Assembly: GCA_023414985.1 (NCBI GenBank)
Contig: JAEZLY010000226.1
Location: forward strand, 1-5,911
Direction of reading: 5' to 3'
Origin: Bacillota bacterium
Lineage (GTDB): Bacteria; Bacillota; Clostridia; Lachnospirales; Lachnospiraceae
Length of the DNA stretch: 5,911 nt
Of the stretch, positions 1-5,911 are shown piece after piece. Position 1 is the stretch's first letter. Each line of letters starts with the position of its first letter. Under the pieces are notes generated by a model. It did not search any database. It was not told the DNA's origin and worked only from the letters and a program-made list of their open reading frames with translations. A program made the position numbers and the translations under genes.

Positions 1-21
1 TTTTGGTATTTTAATGATTTT

Positions 22-49
22 ATAATAAAAAATGGCAGGAAATTGTAAA
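22..49 (-). promoter_or_regulatory. Possible sigma-70-type promoter reading leftward out of the window
   Basis: On the minus strand a TTTACA box (44-49, five of six matches to TTGACA) is followed after a 16-nt spacer by TATTAT (22-27, five of six matches to TATAAT). It lies just past the operon terminator, where a promoter for the next gene would be expected. In many Firmicutes that gene is rpsO, but it is not visible here. The region is very AT-rich, so such matches arise easily by chance. Treat this as a weak candidate. Confidence 0.25.
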
Positions 50-63
50 TAAAAAAGTACTGT

Positions 64-106
64 AAAAAAAGAGGAACCCTTTATACGCTGTGGTAAAAGG
101 TTCCTT
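64..106 (-). terminator. Rho-independent terminator at the end of the operon
   Basis: Read on the minus strand, AGGAACCTTTTA (94-105) pairs with TAAAGGGTTCCT (72-83) to give a 12-bp stem with one G-U pair. The loop is about 10 nt (84-93). A C and then seven T residues (64-70) follow at once. The hairpin starts about 10 nt after the ribF stop codon, so it very probably ends the infB-ribF transcript. The opposite strand has only a weak T-run beside the stem, so the terminator looks mainly one-directional. Confidence 0.9.
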
Positions 107-115
107 GCAATAAAA

Positions 116-1039
116 TTATTTATTCTCTTTAAAATACTTCTTGGTAAGTACGATATCCTCTCTCATTCTAATGACAAGTTCCTCAAGAGAGCCGAATTTC
201 AATTCCGGACGCAGATAATAATAAAATTCCACTTCAATCATCTTACCGTATAAATCGTCTTCAAAATCAAAGATAAAGGTCTCCACTCCGATGTATTCCT
301 CTTCCCCGACTGTCGGTTTATAGCCAATATTGGTAACACCGGGATAGGACTTACCGTTGATCAGTGTCTTTGTAGCATATACCCCATTCGGAGGCAAAAG
401 CTTCGTATTCGGAGGGATCTGGTTCGTGGTAGGCATTCCGATCGTCCTGCCCAGCCGTCTGCCGTGTACTACCTCGCCTCGTATCATAAAGGGCTTCCCC
501 AGCATTGCATTCGCCGCTTCCATATCCCCGTCCTTTAAGGCCTTTCGGATACTGGAGCTGGAGATCACCTCGTTCTTCCATTTTTTCTTCTCACAGGCAA
601 TTACTTTAAAGCCATAGACATCCTCGAATTTCTTCAGAAATGTGACGTCACCCTTCTTCTGATATCCGAAACGGAAATCCACACCTACGACTATCACCTT
701 AGCATCCAGCTTCTTCACAAGAATTTCCCGGATAAACTCCTCCGGCTCCATGCTTCTCGTCTCCTCTGTGAACGGATAGGAAATCAGCACATCCATGCCG
801 GTGTGTGACAGTCTTGCTACCTTCTCTTCTTCCGTATAGATTAACTCAAATTCCTTGTCGGAAAACAGATTGCCGGGATGCATCGAAAAGCTGAACATCA
901 CTGCAGTCAGTCCCTGTTTCTTATAAGAAATGACCAGATCAATCAGCTGTTGATGTCCCAAATGCATTCCGTCAAATTTACCCAAGGTAACAGCACTGTT
1001 CTTATATTCAAAATCTGTTCTTCCTGCTATATAATCCAT
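116..1039 (-). CDS. ribF: Bifunctional riboflavin kinase / FAD synthetase RibF
   Basis: RibF phosphorylates riboflavin to FMN and then adenylylates FMN to FAD in the cytoplasm. The 307-residue protein has the usual length and both domains. The N-terminal FMN adenylyltransferase domain shows LGKFDGMHLGH (about residues 19-29, the HxGH nucleotidyltransferase motif), VVGVDFRFGYQKKGD (117-131) and SSSSIRKAL (160-168). The C-terminal riboflavin kinase domain shows GRRLGRTIGMPTTN (193-206), where the usual PTAN motif reads PTTN, followed by NGVYA, GYKPTVG and VETFIFDFEDDLYG. I chose the ATG at 1039 because GGAGG lies 5 nt upstream and the product begins MDYIAGRTDF, close to the first motif. A GTG at 1072, overlapping the truB stop by 4 nt, would add 11 residues but has no good ribosome binding site. 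It is the last gene before the terminator and is probably cotranscribed with truB. Confidence 0.95.
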   Translation of the reverse strand: MDYIAGRTDFEYKNSAVTLGKFDGMHLGHQQLIDLVISYKKQGLTAVMFSFSMHPGNLFSDKEFELIYTEEEKVARLSHTGMDVLISYPFTEETRSMEPEEFIREILVKKLDAKVIVVGVDFRFGYQKKGDVTFLKKFEDVYGFKVIACEKKKWKNEVISSSSIRKALKDGDMEAANAMLGKPFMIRGEVVHGRRLGRTIGMPTTNQIPPNTKLLPPNGVYATKTLINGKSYPGVTNIGYKPTVGEEEYIGVETFIFDFEDDLYGKMIEVEFYYYLRPELKFGSLEELVIRMREDIVLTKKYFKENK

Positions 1040-1044
1040 TGTTT

Positions 1045-1049
1045 CCTCC
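1045..1049 (-). promoter_or_regulatory. Ribosome binding site that favours the ATG start of ribF
   Basis: GGAGG on the minus strand is followed by the 5-nt spacer AAACA and then ATG at 1039. This is a near-ideal Shine-Dalgarno arrangement. It lies inside the reading frame that would be used if translation began at the GTG at 1072, so it argues for the shorter protein. Confidence 0.75.
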
Positions 1050-1068
1050 AGATTTCTTCCTACGGTAA

Positions 1069-1968
1069 TCACAAGAACATTTTGACAGGCCAGTATACTT
1101 CTTTAACCTGATTGTATTCATAAATGCCAACAAAGTTATCCTCTGAATCATATACTCTTGTCTGTTCCCCGGTAAGATCCGACACCTCTATTACCTGCTC
1201 AGGCAGAAAAGGATTCCCGTTGTGAATTAGCTTGTCATGTTCCTGCTTCAGGGTTATTTTCGGCAAATTGTGAAAAACTTCATCCACCGTAACCAGATAA
1301 CCGGATAGTTTGTCCTCCTGAACCAGAGCTTCGATTTCCGATAAACGAAGTGCTTTCTCTACGACAAAGCTGCCAACCGCTGTACGAAGTAACTGCACCA
1401 TCGTTGCACCGCAGCCTAGGGTTTCTCCTATGTCATGGAGCAGAGTCCTGATGTAGGTACCCTTTCCGCATTTCACGGTAACCGTAAATTCCTGCTCTTC
1501 TTCACGGAACTCTTCGATTAGGATGTCATAGATTACGACTCTGCGCCGTTCCCGTTCGATCTCAATTCCTTGTCTTGCAAGCTCATACAGCTTCTTCCCG
1601 TCCACCTTGATTGCAGAGTACATCGGAGGGAGCTGTAAGTATTCTCCTATGTAGCTTTTTACAGCTTCCTTCAGCTGTTTATCAGTAACATTGGCTTCGG
1701 AAGTCTGAAGCACTTTACCCGAGATGTCCTGCGTATCCGTCGTAATCCCCAGCCTGCAAACTGCTTTGTAGGTCTTATCTTTATCGGTAATCAGATCTAC
1801 TAGCTTGGTACCTCTTCCGATACACACCGGAAGTACTCCTTCTGCATCCGGATCCAGAGTCCCGGTATGGCCGATTTTCTTCATTTTCAGAATACCCCTC
1901 ATCTTAGCTACGACATCATGAGAGGTATATCCTTTTTCTTTATATACATTAATTATTCCGTCCGTCAA
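1069..1968 (-). CDS. truB: tRNA pseudouridine(55) synthase TruB
   Basis: TruB converts U55 in the T-loop of most tRNAs to pseudouridine. The protein is 299 residues, typical of the family. The catalytic block KKIGHTGTLDPDAEGVLPV contains the nucleophilic Asp at about residue 39. Other family motifs are TYKAVCRLG (about 66-74), PPMYSAIKVDGKKLYELARQG (about 114-134) and CGKGTYIRTLLHDIG (about 167-181). The last 70 or so residues fit a C-terminal PUA-like RNA-binding domain. There is no ATG near the N-terminus, so the start must be a non-ATG codon. I prefer the TTG at 1968, which gives MTDGIINVYKEKG, because GGGAG lies 8 nt upstream. A TTG at 1974 would add two residues. The gene starts 15 nt after the nrnA stop, which suggests cotranscription and perhaps translational coupling. 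Confidence 0.95.
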   Translation of the reverse strand: MTDGIINVYKEKGYTSHDVVAKMRGILKMKKIGHTGTLDPDAEGVLPVCIGRGTKLVDLITDKDKTYKAVCRLGITTDTQDISGKVLQTSEANVTDKQLKEAVKSYIGEYLQLPPMYSAIKVDGKKLYELARQGIEIERERRRVVIYDILIEEFREEEQEFTVTVKCGKGTYIRTLLHDIGETLGCGATMVQLLRTAVGSFVVEKALRLSEIEALVQEDKLSGYLVTVDEVFHNLPKITLKQEHDKLIHNGNPFLPEQVIEVSDLTGEQTRVYDSEDNFVGIYEYNQVKEVYWPVKMFL

Positions 1969-1976
1969 TGACAACG

Positions 1977-1981
1977 CTCCC
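1977..1981 (-). promoter_or_regulatory. Ribosome binding site of truB, supporting a TTG start
   Basis: GGGAG on the minus strand lies 8 nt before the TTG at 1968 but only 2 nt before the TTG at 1974. Spacing therefore favours the inner codon. An AGG read slightly upstream could still serve the outer TTG, so the choice is not settled. Confidence 0.55.
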
Positions 1982-1983
1982 TG

Positions 1984-2970
1984 CTATAAACTTTCAATGA
2001 TTCCAAGCTCCTTGAACTGAGCCTCGATATGTGCCGTCAGGTTGTTAATGACATCATGTACCGAACCATGCATCGTACAGCCGGCTGCCTTGATATGTCC
2101 TCCGCCTCCGAAGAACACAGCAATCCTGCTGACATTTACTTCTCCGTTGGATCTCATGCTCACCTTATACTCATGAGGCTCTGTCTCATAGACAAAGATA
2201 GCAACCTCTGTACCCTTGGTCAGCCTGAGTTGATCAATAATACCATCTAAATCAGAGGTGGCAGCCTCATAGAAATCAATCATTTTCCTGCTGATGGAGG
2301 CAAATACAACCTTTCCCTCCAGTACCAGAATACTCTCCATGAGGCATCGCCCGAGGATCTGATTCTGGATGTAGGTCTTGGAATAGAAGGACTCGTCAAT
2401 CAGGTTGGAGAAGTCGATACCCTTACTGATCAGCCTACCGGCGATATTCAGAGTTTTCTCTGATGTATTGGAATGCTTGAATACACCTGTATCATGGATA
2501 AGACCTACATATAAGGATTCTGCCATCTCCTTTGTGATTCTTTTCTCATCCATCAGGGTAAATAATACCTCACAGGTGGATGAGGCATCTGCCACCACAT
2601 GGTTCACCTTCGCAAAGCTCAAGTTACTGATGTGGTGGTCAATGTTCCAGGTTGTCTTAGCAGTCATATAATATTTTACAGCATTCCCGAGGCGGTCTAA
2701 GCTGCCGCAATCCAGTGATATGAATACGTCATACTCCTGATCGCCCTCACAGCTGCGTTTAATTTCATCAAAGCCGGTCAATATCCGAAACTCATTTCCG
2801 AGGGGCTCCTGCAGGTATACATCCACCTGCTCAAAGCCATATTCCTCCTTCATGGAATTGAGGTACTGGTATAATGCCGTACAGGAGCCGATACAGTCAC
2901 CGTCCGGCCTGATATGTCCGGCTATCGCAATCTTTTTTGCACCTTTTATTTCCGTATCAATCATTTTCAT
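1984..2970 (-). CDS. nrnA: DHH/DHHA1 phosphoesterase, NrnA-type (oligoribonuclease / pAp phosphatase)
   Basis: Members of this family degrade RNA oligonucleotides of a few residues (nanoRNA), and several also dephosphorylate 3'-phosphoadenosine 5'-phosphate. The protein is 328 residues. The metal-binding motifs of a DHH domain appear in order: H19 with RPDGD (21-25), LDCGS with D87, the signature DHH (111-113) and GLIHDTGVF with D160. The C-terminal DHHA1 domain carries GGGGHIKAAG (288-297), the substrate-binding glycine motif. All expected metal ligands are present, so it should be active. The ATG at 2970 is preceded by a purine-rich GAGGGGG. An upstream in-frame extension would overlap rbfA and is very basic and low-complexity, so I excluded it. 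Its place between rbfA and truB is the usual one in Firmicutes. Sequence alone does not separate nanoRNase from pAp phosphatase activity. Confidence 0.9.
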   Translation of the reverse strand: MKMIDTEIKGAKKIAIAGHIRPDGDCIGSCTALYQYLNSMKEEYGFEQVDVYLQEPLGNEFRILTGFDEIKRSCEGDQEYDVFISLDCGSLDRLGNAVKYYMTAKTTWNIDHHISNLSFAKVNHVVADASSTCEVLFTLMDEKRITKEMAESLYVGLIHDTGVFKHSNTSEKTLNIAGRLISKGIDFSNLIDESFYSKTYIQNQILGRCLMESILVLEGKVVFASISRKMIDFYEAATSDLDGIIDQLRLTKGTEVAIFVYETEPHEYKVSMRSNGEVNVSRIAVFFGGGGHIKAAGCTMHGSVHDVINNLTAHIEAQFKELGIIESL

Positions 2971-2980
2971 AGGTGTCCGT

Positions 2981-2987
2981 CCCCCTC
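2981..2987 (-). promoter_or_regulatory. Probable ribosome binding site of nrnA
   Basis: GAGGGGG on the minus strand ends 10 nt before the ATG at 2970. The spacing is slightly long and the match to GGAGG is imperfect, but no better site is present in the 34-nt gap after rbfA. Confidence 0.5.
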
Positions 2988-3004
2988 TTTGTTTTTGAAT
3001 ACGG

Positions 3005-3436
3005 CTATTCTTCCTCTTCGGTATCTTCCTCCGAGAAGTCAGCGTCGATATCCTCTTCCAACTCTTCCTCATCCTCATGAGATAGGTTTTTATTTACCTC
3101 ATCAATCAGATGTGACATATGAACGCCATACTCAATGGAGTTATCAATGATAAAGGTGAGTTCAGGTGTGTTCCTCAAATTCAGCGTTTTTGCCAGTTGT
3201 CCGCGCATAAAAGAAGCCGCACTCTTAAGGCCCTTGCGGGTAGCCTCCTTGGATTCCTCATCTCCCAAGACACTGATAAATACTCTGGCCGTCTTCAAAT
3301 CCGGAGATACCTCTACACTGACCACGGAAGTCATCGGATTGATCCTTGGATCTTTGATTTCTCTGCTGATTAAGGTACTCAGCACCTTTTGTACTTCACC
3401 ATTTATTCTTGTGTTCTTAATACTGTTTTTTCTCAT
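3005..3436 (-). CDS. rbfA: Ribosome-binding factor A (30S maturation)
   Basis: RbfA binds the 30S subunit near the 5' end of 16S rRNA and helps late maturation; loss typically causes cold sensitivity in studied bacteria. The 143-residue protein has a KH-like core. Family features are RINGEVQKVLSTLISREIKDPRI (about 10-32), VSVEVSPDLKTARVFISVLG (about 39-58), KSAASFMRGQLAKTLNLRNTPELTF (71-95) and DNSIEYG (98-104). Residues from about 120 to the end form an almost purely Asp/Glu tail, making the protein longer than the roughly 120 residues common in the family. The start is the ATG at 3436, with GGAGGT 4 nt upstream; an ATG five codons earlier lies within that binding site. The stop is 34 nt before nrnA. 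The gap to infB upstream is unusually long for this operon and holds an inverted-repeat element. Confidence 0.95.
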   Translation of the reverse strand: MRKNSIKNTRINGEVQKVLSTLISREIKDPRINPMTSVVSVEVSPDLKTARVFISVLGDEESKEATRKGLKSAASFMRGQLAKTLNLRNTPELTFIIDNSIEYGVHMSHLIDEVNKNLSHEDEEELEEDIDADFSEEDTEEEE

Positions 3437-3440
3437 AAAT

Positions 3441-3446
3441 ACCTCC
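3441..3446 (-). promoter_or_regulatory. Ribosome binding site that fixes the rbfA start
   Basis: GGAGGT on the minus strand is followed by ATTT and then ATG at 3436. The upstream in-frame ATG is fused to this Shine-Dalgarno sequence (ATGGAGGTATTTATG) and has no good site of its own, so MRKNSIKN is the likely N-terminus. Confidence 0.8.
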
Positions 3447-3477
3447 ATTCTGAAACGAGAGATAAATGATCCGAATA

Positions 3478-3489
3478 TACAATATTGTA
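3478..3489. repeat. 12-bp perfect palindrome TACAATATTGTA
   Basis: The sequence equals its own reverse complement over 12 bases. It lies about 40 nt upstream of the rbfA start and overlaps the rbfA-side end of the larger inverted-repeat element by three bases. It could be an operator or simply AT-rich sequence. No clear promoter accompanies it; the nearest TATATT on the minus strand lacks a convincing -35 partner. Confidence 0.4.
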
Positions 3490-3609
3490 AGCGGATTAAA
3501 CTCAAAAGTCTGCGACTTTTTCGTTCACGCTGCGCTTATCCATGTGAAAATCGTCATCTGCTCGTGCAAGCACGGCATCTGCCGTTTTTCCATGGATTAA
3601 TCCGCTTAC
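3487..3609. repeat. Structured inverted-repeat element between infB and rbfA (REP/MITE-like candidate)
   Basis: The 123-bp segment is bounded by perfect 13-bp inverted repeats, GTAAGCGGATTAA (3487-3499) and TTAATCCGCTTAC (3597-3609). Inside are further pairings. AAAAGTC/GACTTTT (3504-3510 with 3514-3520) encloses a 3-nt loop. TCCATG/CATGGA (3539-3544 with 3591-3596) stacks directly beside the outer stem. ACGGC-ATCT-GCCGT (3572-3585) and CGTG-CAAG-CACG (3563-3574) are alternative small hairpins. The right arm also contains the palindrome GGATTAATCC (3594-3603). Together they could form a branched structure in RNA or single-stranded DNA. No convincing coding sequence or T-tract terminator is visible, and no clear target-site duplication flanks it. 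It fills most of the 189-bp gap. Dispersed or mobile origin is inference, because only one copy lies in this window. Confidence 0.7.
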
Positions 3610-3625
3610 CGTGTACATTCGCGCA

Positions 3626-5911
3626 CTATCTCGGGACTTCGGCCATAATATAGAGCTCTACCTTGTCGCCTTCCTTGACATCATTGAACTTCTCGAATAC
3701 GAGACCGCATTCATAGCCGGTTGCTACTTCCTTCACATCGTCCTGGAAACGCTTTAAGGATGCCAAGATTCCTTCGTAAATCAAGGTATTGTCTCTATAA
3801 ATTCTCGCCTTACTGCCTCTGATTACTTTACCGTCAAGAACATAGGAACCTGCAATTGTACCGACACCGGATGCCTTAAAGGTCATACGGATCTCTGCGT
3901 GGCCAATGATTCTCTCTTCAAATACCGGATCCAGCATGCCCTTCATCGCAGCTTCCACATCATTAATTGCATTGTAGATGACGCGATACAGCTTAACATC
4001 AACCTTTTCACGGTCAGCTGTTTCTTTTGCAGCATTATCCGGTTTTACATTAAAGCCGATGATAATCGCATTGGAGGTGCTTGCCAGAATGACATCCGAT
4101 TCGTTGATTGCACCGACACCGCCATGGATTATTCTTACAGCTACTTCGCTATTACTTAATTTTAATAAACTTTGCTTCATTGCTTCAACGGAGCCCTGAA
4201 CATCTGCTTTGATAATCAGGTTCAGTTCCTTGATATTACCTGCCTGTATCTGAGAGAACAGACCGTCCAGAGACAGCTTCGCTTTCGTATCTGCAAGAAG
4301 TCTTTCCTTACCCTGTGTCAGGTAAGCATCCGCGATTGCTCTGGCCTCTTTTTCATTTGCAGTTACCAGCAAGGTCTCGCCGGCATCCGGAACTTCATTT
4401 AAACCTAAGATTTCTACAGGTGTAGAAGGTGTAGCTTCCTTTACTCTGCGTCCCTTATCATCATTCATCGCACGAACCTTACCAAAGGCAGATCCAACAG
4501 CCACATTATCTCCGACACGCAGGGTACCCTTCTGTACCAGAATTGTTGCAACCGGTCCTCTTCCCTTATCAAGTTCAGCTTCGATGACAATACCTCTGGC
4601 ATTTCTGTTCGGATTTGCCTTTAGCTCTACCATTTCTGCCGTCAGAAGTATCATTTCCAATAAATGTTCGATACCTTCCCTGGTATGAGCAGACACAGGG
4701 ACAAAGATCGTATCTCCGCCCCAATCCTCGGCAATCAACTCATATTCTGTTAATTCCTGCTTAACTCGCTCGATATTGGCACTGGGCTTATCAATCTTAT
4801 TGATGGCTACGATAATCTGTACGCCTGCCGCTTTCGCATGGTTGATCGCTTCAATTGTCTGAGGCATAACACCATCATCCGCTGCCACGACTAAGATCGC
4901 GATATCCGTTGACTTTGCACCACGCATACGCATTGCGGTAAATGCTTCATGTCCGGGTGTATCAAGGAAAGTTATCTTCTCTCCGTTGATTTCAATGACA
5001 GACGCACCAATATGCTGTGTAATACCGCCTGCTTCCCTGGAGGTAACATTGGTTTCTCTGATGGCATCCAGTAAGGAGGTCTTACCATGATCGACATGAC
5101 CCATAACACAGACTACCGGAGGACGCTTTTCCATGGTGCTCGGATCTTCTTCGTCTTCCTTTAATAACTCTTCTACCTCGTTAACCGGAACTTCCTTTTC
5201 TGCAATGATTTCGTATTCCAAAGCGATTTCTTCCGCTTCCTCAAAGGTAATCTCCTGATTTAAGGTAACGATTTTTCCTGCAAGAAAGAGCTTCTTGATC
5301 AAGGCTGCGGATGGTTTCTTCATCTTATCAGCAAGTTCCTTGATCGTCAGTATCTCGGGAATGGTGATAACCTTGATCTCCTCTTCCACCACATGAACAG
5401 GCTTAGGCTGGATAAACTGACCCTTCTTCGGAGCCTGCTTTGTCTTAATCTCCTCGCCATCCTGATCTCTTTCTAATATTCTATCCTTATAGGTCTTCTC
5501 TTTATTAATACGATCTCTGTTTCGTTTGTTGCTGTTGTCGTTTTTCTCAGCTACCTTCTGATCCAGAATCTGCTGGTCGAAGTTTTTACGCTCTCCGCCT
5601 CCTCTGGGTCCAGCGGGCTTTCTGGCCTGAGATCTGTTCCCGTAATTCGGCTTGTCGTCATCATCCTTACCGGCTTCCTCAAATCCTCTTCCGCCGCCAT
5701 AACCACCACCGGGTCTCTGTCCGGCAGGTCTGGAATAACCACCGGAATTGCCACCGTAATTACCTCTGCCCTGCTGACCACCGCCCGAGTAGGAAGGACG
5801 TGATCCCTGACCTTGGTAGCCTTCACCCTGCGGCCTCTGTGGTCTGTCGCCATAAGGACGGTTCCCCTGATAGCCTTCCCCTTGCGGTCTTTGTGGTCTA
5901 TCTCCATAAGG
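3626..5911 (-). CDS. infB: Translation initiation factor IF2, partial (N-terminus beyond the window)
   Basis: IF2 is the GTPase that brings fMet-tRNA to the 30S subunit and promotes 50S joining. The frame is open to the right edge, so 761 residues are visible and the true start lies outside. Visible residues 1 to about 105 are Gly/Arg/Gln/Pro-rich with a tandem repeat, followed by a charged Lys/Asp/Asn linker to about 172. An IF2_N domain spans about 180-231 (ITIPEILTIKELADKMKKPS). The GTPase domain has G1 GHVDHGKT (271-278), G2 GGITQH (295-300), G3 DTPGH (317-321), G4 NKID (371-374) and G5 SAH (407-409, with His where many IF2s have Lys). Domains II, III and the fMet-tRNA-binding C-terminal domain follow, ending ELYIMAEVPR and a TAG stop. 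An internal GTG at 5392 has no ribosome binding site, so I do not use it as a start. It is the most upstream visible gene of the operon. Confidence 0.97.
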   Translation of the reverse strand, partial: PYGDRPQRPQGEGYQGNRPYGDRPQRPQGEGYQGQGSRPSYSGGGQQGRGNYGGNSGGYSRPAGQRPGGGYGGGRGFEEAGKDDDDKPNYGNRSQARKPAGPRGGGERKNFDQQILDQKVAEKNDNSNKRNRDRINKEKTYKDRILERDQDGEEIKTKQAPKKGQFIQPKPVHVVEEEIKVITIPEILTIKELADKMKKPSAALIKKLFLAGKIVTLNQEITFEEAEEIALEYEIIAEKEVPVNEVEELLKEDEEDPSTMEKRPPVVCVMGHVDHGKTSLLDAIRETNVTSREAGGITQHIGASVIEINGEKITFLDTPGHEAFTAMRMRGAKSTDIAILVVAADDGVMPQTIEAINHAKAAGVQIIVAINKIDKPSANIERVKQELTEYELIAEDWGGDTIFVPVSAHTREGIEHLLEMILLTAEMVELKANPNRNARGIVIEAELDKGRGPVATILVQKGTLRVGDNVAVGSAFGKVRAMNDDKGRRVKEATPSTPVEILGLNEVPDAGETLLVTANEKEARAIADAYLTQGKERLLADTKAKLSLDGLFSQIQAGNIKELNLIIKADVQGSVEAMKQSLLKLSNSEVAVRIIHGGVGAINESDVILASTSNAIIIGFNVKPDNAAKETADREKVDVKLYRVIYNAINDVEAAMKGMLDPVFEERIIGHAEIRMTFKASGVGTIAGSYVLDGKVIRGSKARIYRDNTLIYEGILASLKRFQDDVKEVATGYECGLVFEKFNDVKEGDKVELYIMAEVPR
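5804..5911 (-). repeat. Two 54-bp tandem repeat units within the IF2 N-terminal extension
   Basis: Units 5858-5911 and 5804-5857 encode 18-residue repeats beginning PYGDRPQRPQGEGYQG, identical at 16 of 18 positions. At DNA level they differ at 13 of 54 bases. Nine of the 16 identical codons differ by a silent third-base change, so the repeat is not a very recent copy and its protein sequence appears conserved. The array reaches the window edge and may continue. Downstream the repeat decays into irregular Gly/Arg/Tyr-rich sequence to about position 5590. Confidence 0.85.

Noticed and set aside
21..26. Perfect TATAAT on the plus strand
   Set aside because: Its -35 region would fall outside the window. 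It would drive transcription antisense to the terminator and ribF, and the tract is AT-rich.
2971..3078. 36-residue N-terminal extension of nrnA
   Set aside because: It overlaps the end of rbfA. Its basic Lys/Arg-rich sequence is just the shifted reading of the codons for the acidic RbfA tail.
3437..3505. Longer rbfA starting upstream at 3505
   Set aside because: It would add 23 residues without family similarity, runs into the inverted-repeat element, and bypasses the strong GGAGGT before the ATG at 3436.
3555..3582. Direct repeat CATCTGC (two copies) as a sign of a CRISPR or iteron array
   Set aside because: There are only two 7-bp copies inside the hairpin-rich element, with no regular spacing or further units.
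3487..3609. The element as an intrinsic terminator of infB
   Set aside because: Neither the outer stem nor the inner hairpins are followed on the minus strand by a T-tract. rbfA is best explained by read-through.
3135..3653. 172-codon open frame on the plus strand across rbfA, the gap and the end of infB
   Set aside because: It is antisense to two well-supported genes and has no recognisable motif or ribosome binding site. It stays open because of codon composition.
5390..5392. GTG as the start of infB or of a short IF2 isoform
   Set aside because: No Shine-Dalgarno sequence precedes it, and the frame continues upstream into typical IF2 extension sequence. Internal initiation is known in some IF2s but is not supported here.
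5551..5907. Open frame of 118 codons on the minus strand over the infB 5' region
   Set aside because: It is an out-of-phase reading of the repetitive IF2 N-terminal extension. The infB frame is open across the whole region and joins the IF2_N domain without a break.

Overview
The window holds the distal half of a translation and ribosome-maturation operon, read entirely on the minus strand. From right to left the genes are infB (initiation factor IF2, 5' end outside the window), rbfA, a DHH-family phosphoesterase of the NrnA type, truB and ribF, followed by a strong intrinsic terminator. This gene order is the familiar infB-rbfA-nrnA-truB-ribF arrangement of Firmicutes. The moderate GC content, strong GGAGG ribosome binding sites, a TTG start and the protein flavour (for example the Gly/Arg/Gln-rich IF2 N-terminus and the 'TLGKFDG' RibF N-terminus) suggest a clostridial bacterium, probably Lachnospiraceae. 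The family assignment is inference; no taxonomic marker was searched.

Layout. Positions 5911-3626 carry the visible 761 C-terminal residues of IF2, including a repetitive N-terminal extension, the IF2_N domain, the GTPase domain and the C-terminal tRNA-binding half. Positions 3625-3437 form the only sizeable intergenic gap in the operon. It contains a compact element of about 123 bp bounded by perfect 13-bp inverted repeats and full of internal hairpins, next to a 12-bp palindrome. rbfA (3436-3005), nrnA (2970-1984), truB (1968-1069) and ribF (1039-116) then follow with gaps of only 34, 15 and 29 nt, as expected for one transcript. A hairpin with a T-tract begins 10 nt after the ribF stop. 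The AT-rich left edge may hold a promoter for the next gene.

The genes fit one theme. IF2 drives subunit joining at initiation, RbfA matures the 30S subunit, TruB makes pseudouridine 55 in tRNA, and NrnA degrades very short RNAs and/or pAp. RibF makes FMN and FAD and is a customary passenger of this operon.

All five genes look intact and ordinary (infB is cut only by the window edge). I found no defence system, phage gene, CRISPR array or clearly new system. The observation most worth following is the structured inverted-repeat element between infB and rbfA. Lesser points are the tandem repeat in IF2, the acidic RbfA tail, and the start-codon choices of truB and ribF.
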